Shown here in pieces: positions 60,435 to 64,000 of a DNA stretch of 64,000 bases (positions are counted from its first letter, which is position 1; each line of letters opens with the position of its first letter). The DNA lies in the NCBI GenBank assembly GCA_028284935.1, contig JANQQQ010000039.1, positions 186,001-250,000 on the forward strand. The letters are read 5' to 3'. The notes under the pieces are model-generated. The model was given only the letters and a program-made list of their open reading frames with translations. It did no database searches and had not been told where the DNA came from. Source of the DNA: Croceivirga sp. (GTDB lineage Bacteria; Bacteroidota; Bacteroidia; Flavobacteriales; Flavobacteriaceae). A program made the position numbers and the translations under genes.

Positions 60435-61211
60435 ATGTGTATGAATACAATACAATTAATTAAAAAGGAGGGATATACCATTGTTCAGTTGGACCGTGGG
60501 AAGGTGAATGCCATCAACTTGGAAATGGTCCACGAATTAAGGGAGGTGTTCCATAGCCTGTCTAAAGGTGATGATGTAAAAGGGGTTATCCTTACGGGAA
60601 AGCCACATTTTTTCTCAGCGGGTTTGGATTTAGTGGAACTCATTCAATACGATAAACCTAAAATGGACGATTTCTTTACGGCTTTCGGAAGCCTGTACAC
60701 GGAAATGCTTCAATTCAAAAAGCCCCTTATTGCCGCAATTACCGGTCATTCCCCGGCAGGGGGTTGTGTTTTGGCGGTGACCTGTGACAATAGGTATATG
60801 GCGGAAGGGGAAAAGTATGTGATTGGGTTGAACGAGGTGGCTGTCAATGTCCAAATCAGTCAAGATCTCACAGCATGTTACGCCTATTGGTTGGGTGATG
60901 GTTTGGCCCATCGCTATGTTTTGGAGGGAAAATTGTTGAAGGGACCCGAGGCCCTTTCCTGTGGATTGGTAGATGAACTTCTTCCATTGGAAGAGGTTTT
61001 ACCACGTGCTGAGAAGCAAATGCTACATTATTTAAGGGCGGATCAAGAAATCCTTGTCAACACCAAAGCCAAACTACGAAAATCGCTTTTGGAAAAGTTG
61101 GAAGCCAATCCGGAAAACGCGATGAATCAAGCGGCCGAATTATGGTGGAAGCCTGAAATACGAGGAAAAATGAAGGCCTACGTGGCCAGTTTTACGAACA
61201 AGAAAAAATAG
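60435..61211 (+). CDS. Enoyl-CoA hydratase/isomerase family, delta3-delta2-enoyl-CoA isomerase-like
   Basis: A 258-residue crotonase. The oxyanion hole strand and helix read HFFSAGLDLVEL and AAITGHSPAGGCVLAVTCDNRYM. The segment YVIGLNEV has E134 at the position of the catalytic Glu of mitochondrial delta3-delta2-enoyl-CoA isomerase (ECI1: YCIGLNE). The second hydratase Glu is missing: the segment around PAGG has no Glu. I therefore favour an isomerase over a hydratase. An alternative ATG lies 6 bases downstream. It would convert 3-enoyl-CoA to 2-enoyl-CoA. Confidence 0.88.
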   Translation: MCMNTIQLIKKEGYTIVQLDRGKVNAINLEMVHELREVFHSLSKGDDVKGVILTGKPHFFSAGLDLVELIQYDKPKMDDFFTAFGSLYTEMLQFKKPLIAAITGHSPAGGCVLAVTCDNRYMAEGEKYVIGLNEVAVNVQISQDLTACYAYWLGDGLAHRYVLEGKLLKGPEALSCGLVDELLPLEEVLPRAEKQMLHYLRADQEILVNTKAKLRKSLLEKLEANPENAMNQAAELWWKPEIRGKMKAYVASFTNKKK

Positions 61212-61222
61212 AACTGAAGAAA

Positions 61223-62227
61223 ATGAACAAACAATTACTATTTGTAAAAAGACCCGTTGGGGAAGCGGGTGCAGATACTTGGAACCTCATGTCCCATCCC
61301 ATTCCTGAACCTAAGGACGGCGAGGTATTGATTAAACAGCATTATATATCATTGGACCCAGCGATGCGGGGTTGGATGAACGATTCCAAATCCTACATTG
61401 AACCCATGGCCATAGGTTCGGTAATGCGGGCAGGTTCGGTGGGGGAGGTCGTTAAATCCAACAACCATCCTAAATTTAAGGTAGGTGATTTTGTTTCGGG
61501 GAACGGTGGGGTGCAGCAGTATGTAGCGACGGATGGCAAGGGGTACTATCCCGTTGACCCAAATTTGGCACCGCTGCCAACCTACATCGGTACCTTAGGA
61601 ATGCCAGGAATGACGGCTTATTTTGGTATTCTTGAGGTGGGAAAAATTAAGGAAGGCGATGTGGTCTTGGTTTCTGGAGCTGCTGGTGCGGTGGGCAGTG
61701 TCGTTGGTCAAATTGCGAAAATTAAAGGGTGTACCGTGGTTGGAATTGCCGGCGGTACTGATAAGTGCACCTACATTAAAGATGAACTCTGTTTTGATGG
61801 CGCCATTGACTACAAAAATGAGAAGGTACGCGACCGACTCAAGGAACTATGTCCTAAGGGTATTGATGTGTATTTCGATAATGTAGGCGGCGAAATCCTG
61901 GATACAGCATTGACACGACTTCGTATGCATGCCCGAATTGTCATCTGCGGGGCCATTTCCCAGTACAACAATAAAATGGCAATCAAAGGCCCAAGCAATT
62001 ACCTTTCCCTTTTGGTCAATAGAGCTACGATGCAGGGCATGGTCGTTTTTGATTGGGCAAAACGCTATGGCGAAGGCGCCCAACAGATGGGCATGTGGAT
62101 GGCACAGGGAAAATTAAAAAGTAAGGAAGATGTGTACGAAGGCATTGAAAATTTCCCAGAAACCTATAGCCGACTTTTTAGTGGGGACAAAATGGGGAAG
62201 TTGGTGCTCAAAGTCTTAGAGGAATAG
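61223..62227 (+). CDS. NADP-dependent MDR oxidoreductase (prostaglandin reductase/CurA type)
   Basis: A 334-residue zinc-free medium-chain reductase. It starts KRPVGEAGADTWNLMSHPIPEPKDGEVLIKQHYISLDPAMRGWM, as in YncB/CurA and leukotriene B4 12-hydroxydehydrogenase. The NADPH motif is VSGAAGAVGSVVGQIAKIKG, and VYFDNVGGEILDTAL follows. These enzymes reduce the C=C of alpha,beta-unsaturated ketones and aldehydes. In this operon it may clear enones or oxidised lipid intermediates. Confidence 0.9.
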   Translation: MNKQLLFVKRPVGEAGADTWNLMSHPIPEPKDGEVLIKQHYISLDPAMRGWMNDSKSYIEPMAIGSVMRAGSVGEVVKSNNHPKFKVGDFVSGNGGVQQYVATDGKGYYPVDPNLAPLPTYIGTLGMPGMTAYFGILEVGKIKEGDVVLVSGAAGAVGSVVGQIAKIKGCTVVGIAGGTDKCTYIKDELCFDGAIDYKNEKVRDRLKELCPKGIDVYFDNVGGEILDTALTRLRMHARIVICGAISQYNNKMAIKGPSNYLSLLVNRATMQGMVVFDWAKRYGEGAQQMGMWMAQGKLKSKEDVYEGIENFPETYSRLFSGDKMGKLVLKVLEE

Positions 62228-62232
62228 GCACT

Positions 62233-63207
62233 ATGAAAGCAATTCGGTGTAAATCGTATGGCCCACCTTCCAATTTGGTTTTGGAGGATCTTGATGCTCT
62301 AAAAACGGGACCAAAACAGGTGGTGGTCGCTACGAAAGCATGTGGCCTCAACTTTCCGGACACCTTGATTATCCAAGGCTTATATCAATTCAAGCCGGAT
62401 TTGCCCTTTACACCGGGCAGTGACTTGGCCGGGATTGTAAAGGAAGTGGGCGAGGGGGTAAAGCATCTGGAAGTGGGACAGGAAGTATTCGGGTTCGTAC
62501 CTTACGGTGCCCTGGCAGAGGAGGTTTTGGTGCCGGCGAGTGCCTGTTTTCCAAAACCACCGCAAATGGATTTTGAGACGGCAGCCTCATTTTTAATGGC
62601 ATACGGTACGTCCTATCATGCACTGCATGACCGTGGTCAACTGAAGGAAGGGGAAACCCTTTTGGTACTTGGAGCGTCAGGAGGTGTTGGGCTGGCTGCG
62701 GTGGAATTAGGCAAATTAATGGGAGCTAGGGTAATTGCCGCAGCTTCAACGGATGGGAAATTAGAACTCTGTAAAGGTTACGGGGCGGACATCACAATAA
62801 ATTACAATGAGCAGGACCTAAAGACCACATTGAAGGAATTGACCAATGGCAAAGGAGTCGATGTTGTTTACGATCCCGTTGGTGGTCCTTATTCAGAACC
62901 TGCCTTGAGGGCCACGGCACGTTATGGACGATTTTTGGTTGTTGGATTTGCTGCGGGCGATATTCCAAAAATCCCCTTGAACCTGCCCTTGCTTAAAGAG
63001 GCCGAAGTTGTTGGGGTTTTCTGGGGTAGCTTCGCCATGAAAGAACCTCAGGCCAATATGGCCAACAGCATGCAACTGATGAAATGGCATGCCGAGGGAA
63101 AGCTAAAACCCTATATCCATAAAACATATGAACTACAGGAAACTGCTGTAGCTCTGGAGGAAATGATACAACGCAAGGTTATGGGAAAACTGGTGGTAAC
63201 CATTTAA
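62233..63207 (+). CDS. NADPH:quinone oxidoreductase family protein (MDR)
   Basis: A 324-residue zinc-free MDR enzyme of the quinone oxidoreductase (QOR) family: CGLNFPDTLIIQGLYQFKPDLPFTPGSD, cofactor loop LGASGGVGLAAVELGKLMGARVIAAAS, and DVVYDPVGGPYSEPALRA. Members reduce quinones or enoyl/enone substrates; some act as enoyl-thioester reductases. It begins 5 bases after the CurA-like gene. The two MDR genes are distant paralogues with different N-termini. Confidence 0.9.
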   Translation: MKAIRCKSYGPPSNLVLEDLDALKTGPKQVVVATKACGLNFPDTLIIQGLYQFKPDLPFTPGSDLAGIVKEVGEGVKHLEVGQEVFGFVPYGALAEEVLVPASACFPKPPQMDFETAASFLMAYGTSYHALHDRGQLKEGETLLVLGASGGVGLAAVELGKLMGARVIAAASTDGKLELCKGYGADITINYNEQDLKTTLKELTNGKGVDVVYDPVGGPYSEPALRATARYGRFLVVGFAAGDIPKIPLNLPLLKEAEVVGVFWGSFAMKEPQANMANSMQLMKWHAEGKLKPYIHKTYELQETAVALEEMIQRKVMGKLVVTI

Positions 63208-63216
63208 AACTAGTAT

Positions 63217-63954
63217 ATGAGACTCAACGATAAAGTAGCTATAGTCACTGGGGGTTCACGTGGCATTGGACAAGCGATATCCGAATTATTTGCAAAAGAA
63301 GGAGCCGCCGTAATCATCATTGATTTACTTCCGCAAGGAGAAGCTGTTGCCAAAGGAATCAATTTAAACGGGGGAAAAGCCGAATTCCACTCAGTATCGG
63401 TGACGGACAAGGCGGCCATAGAAGCTTTGTTTGAAAAGATTAACTCGGAACATGGGAAAATAGACATCCTGATTAATAATGCTGGAATCACGCGTGACCG
63501 CACCTTGGAAAAAATGAGCGAAGACGAATGGGATGCGGTCATAGAGGTAAATTTAAAAGGGGTCTTTATTTGCACCCAAGCAGTTGCCCCTTACATGAAA
63601 GCCAACAAATATGGGCGCATCGTTAGTGCGGCATCCAATGTTGGACTGCGCGGTAATTTTGGTCAAACCAACTACGCCGCAACAAAAGCGGGGGTCATCG
63701 CCATGAGCAAAACATGGACCATGGAATTAGGTAAGTATGGCATCACCGCAAATGCTATTGCTCCCGGGTTCACCATGACAGATATGGTCAAAAAAATACC
63801 TGAGGAGCATTTTGCTGCGATTAAAGCAAGTATTCCCCTCAAAACTGTGGCCCAACCTATGGATATCGCTTACGGGTATTTATACCTGGCGTCTGATGAA
63901 GCTCGATTTGTTTCAGGGATTTGTCTAACCATTGATGGGGGAACTTCAAGATAA
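63217..63954 (+). CDS. SDR, 3-oxoacyl-ACP/CoA reductase (FabG/PhaB-like)
   Basis: A 245-residue SDR with TGGSRGIGQAISELF at the N-terminus, NNAGITRDRTLEKMSEDEWDAVIEVNLKGVF, the catalytic Ser in VSAASNVG, YAATK, and the C-terminal RFVSGICLTIDGGTSR. The NNAGITRD element is typical of FabG/PhaB reductases. With a separate FAS cluster not in view, a role on CoA thioesters in this operon is likely. It is the third SDR of the operon. Confidence 0.92.
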   Translation: MRLNDKVAIVTGGSRGIGQAISELFAKEGAAVIIIDLLPQGEAVAKGINLNGGKAEFHSVSVTDKAAIEALFEKINSEHGKIDILINNAGITRDRTLEKMSEDEWDAVIEVNLKGVFICTQAVAPYMKANKYGRIVSAASNVGLRGNFGQTNYAATKAGVIAMSKTWTMELGKYGITANAIAPGFTMTDMVKKIPEEHFAAIKASIPLKTVAQPMDIAYGYLYLASDEARFVSGICLTIDGGTSR

Positions 63955-63959
63955 TCGGT

Positions 63960-64000
63960 ATGTCAAAATTGGAATTGGAAAATTTATCGGCCTTGCAAAC
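63960..64000 (+). CDS. Start of the next operon gene (truncated by window edge)
   Basis: An ATG at 63960, 5 bases past the previous stop, opens a frame reading MSKLELENLSALQ before the window ends. The spacing matches the rest of the operon. The few residues would suit the start of a MaoC-like hydratase, but 13 residues are not enough to call it. Confidence 0.5.
   Translation, partial: MSKLELENLSALQ

Noticed and set aside
1-64000. Chromosome origin or parS near parA/parB
   Set aside because: No dnaA, DnaA-box cluster or parS palindrome like GTTTCACGTGAAAC was found. CACGTG-containing spots (for example near 2918 and 63259) lack the flanking palindrome.

Overview
The window is a stretch of chromosome from a member of the Bacteroidota, most likely a marine Flavobacteriaceae species (a Muricauda/Flagellimonas-like genus would fit, but the genus is a guess). 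The reasons are a 2871-residue SprB-like adhesin with a type IX secretion (type B) sorting domain, TAnnTTTG-type promoter -7 boxes, few Shine-Dalgarno sites, a large flavobacterial-type LepB, DUF6122/DUF5683/WbqC neighbours and a NagB-PIG-L fusion. Coding density is very high. No gene-free gap exceeds 300 bases, and I see no mobile element, phage, CRISPR array or rRNA. This looks like core chromosome with metabolic islands.

Layout. (1) 1-7400: recF on the minus strand, then a plus-strand run of a TPR membrane protein, ribH, a small membrane protein, mutL, two tandem rhomboid proteases and a membrane-anchored EEP-family hydrolase. (2) 7376-13077: a tight minus-strand operon parA-parB-DUF5683-dapB-lepB-wbqC-DUF6122. 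(3) 13215-21291: propionyl-CoA metabolism. A minus-strand operon udk-divIC-mutA-scpA carries both methylmalonyl-CoA mutase subunits. It diverges from a plus-strand biotin carrier-biotin carboxylase-carboxyltransferase operon. Together they would take propionyl-CoA to succinyl-CoA (the epimerase is not in the window). (4) 21356-22567: a Bcr/CflA-type MFS exporter. (5) 22564-32309: a cell-wall recycling island. One minus-strand operon is nagB(PIG-L)-GHL10 lipoprotein-ampG-nagZ-methyltransferase-anmK. Divergent to it are a DeoR-type regulator and murQ. The divergent promoter region holds an 18-base direct repeat with a 22-base period. (6) 32328-37232: three uncharacterised genes downstream of murQ, an AGCS alanine/glycine symporter and a PQQ-type sugar dehydrogenase. 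(7) 37389-46004: the giant SprB-repeat adhesin, with no SprF/PorP partner gene beside it. (8) 46198-54231: a small unknown gene, tRNA-Pro(GGG), trxB, a lipocalin-like protein, a PadR-PspC-GIN envelope-stress set, DUF4870/DUF4440 genes, a Crp/Fnr regulator and a BASS transporter. (9) 54395 to the right edge: an acyl-CoA catabolic operon of at least ten genes that continues out of the window.

The two most interesting systems are the last operon and the cell-wall island. The last operon combines an ACAD10/11-type acyl-CoA dehydrogenase homologue, an APH-fold kinase of the ACAD10/11/LvaA type, a small DUF1330 protein and a delta3-delta2-enoyl-CoA isomerase. That is the set expected for kinase-dependent breakdown of 4-hydroxyacyl-CoAs, as in the levulinate (Lva) pathway. 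The cell-wall island has every cytoplasmic step from anhydro-muropeptide import to fructose-6-phosphate except a NagA deacetylase. In its place the NagB deaminase carries a fused PIG-L deacetylase domain with an intact metal site, which I propose fills the gap.
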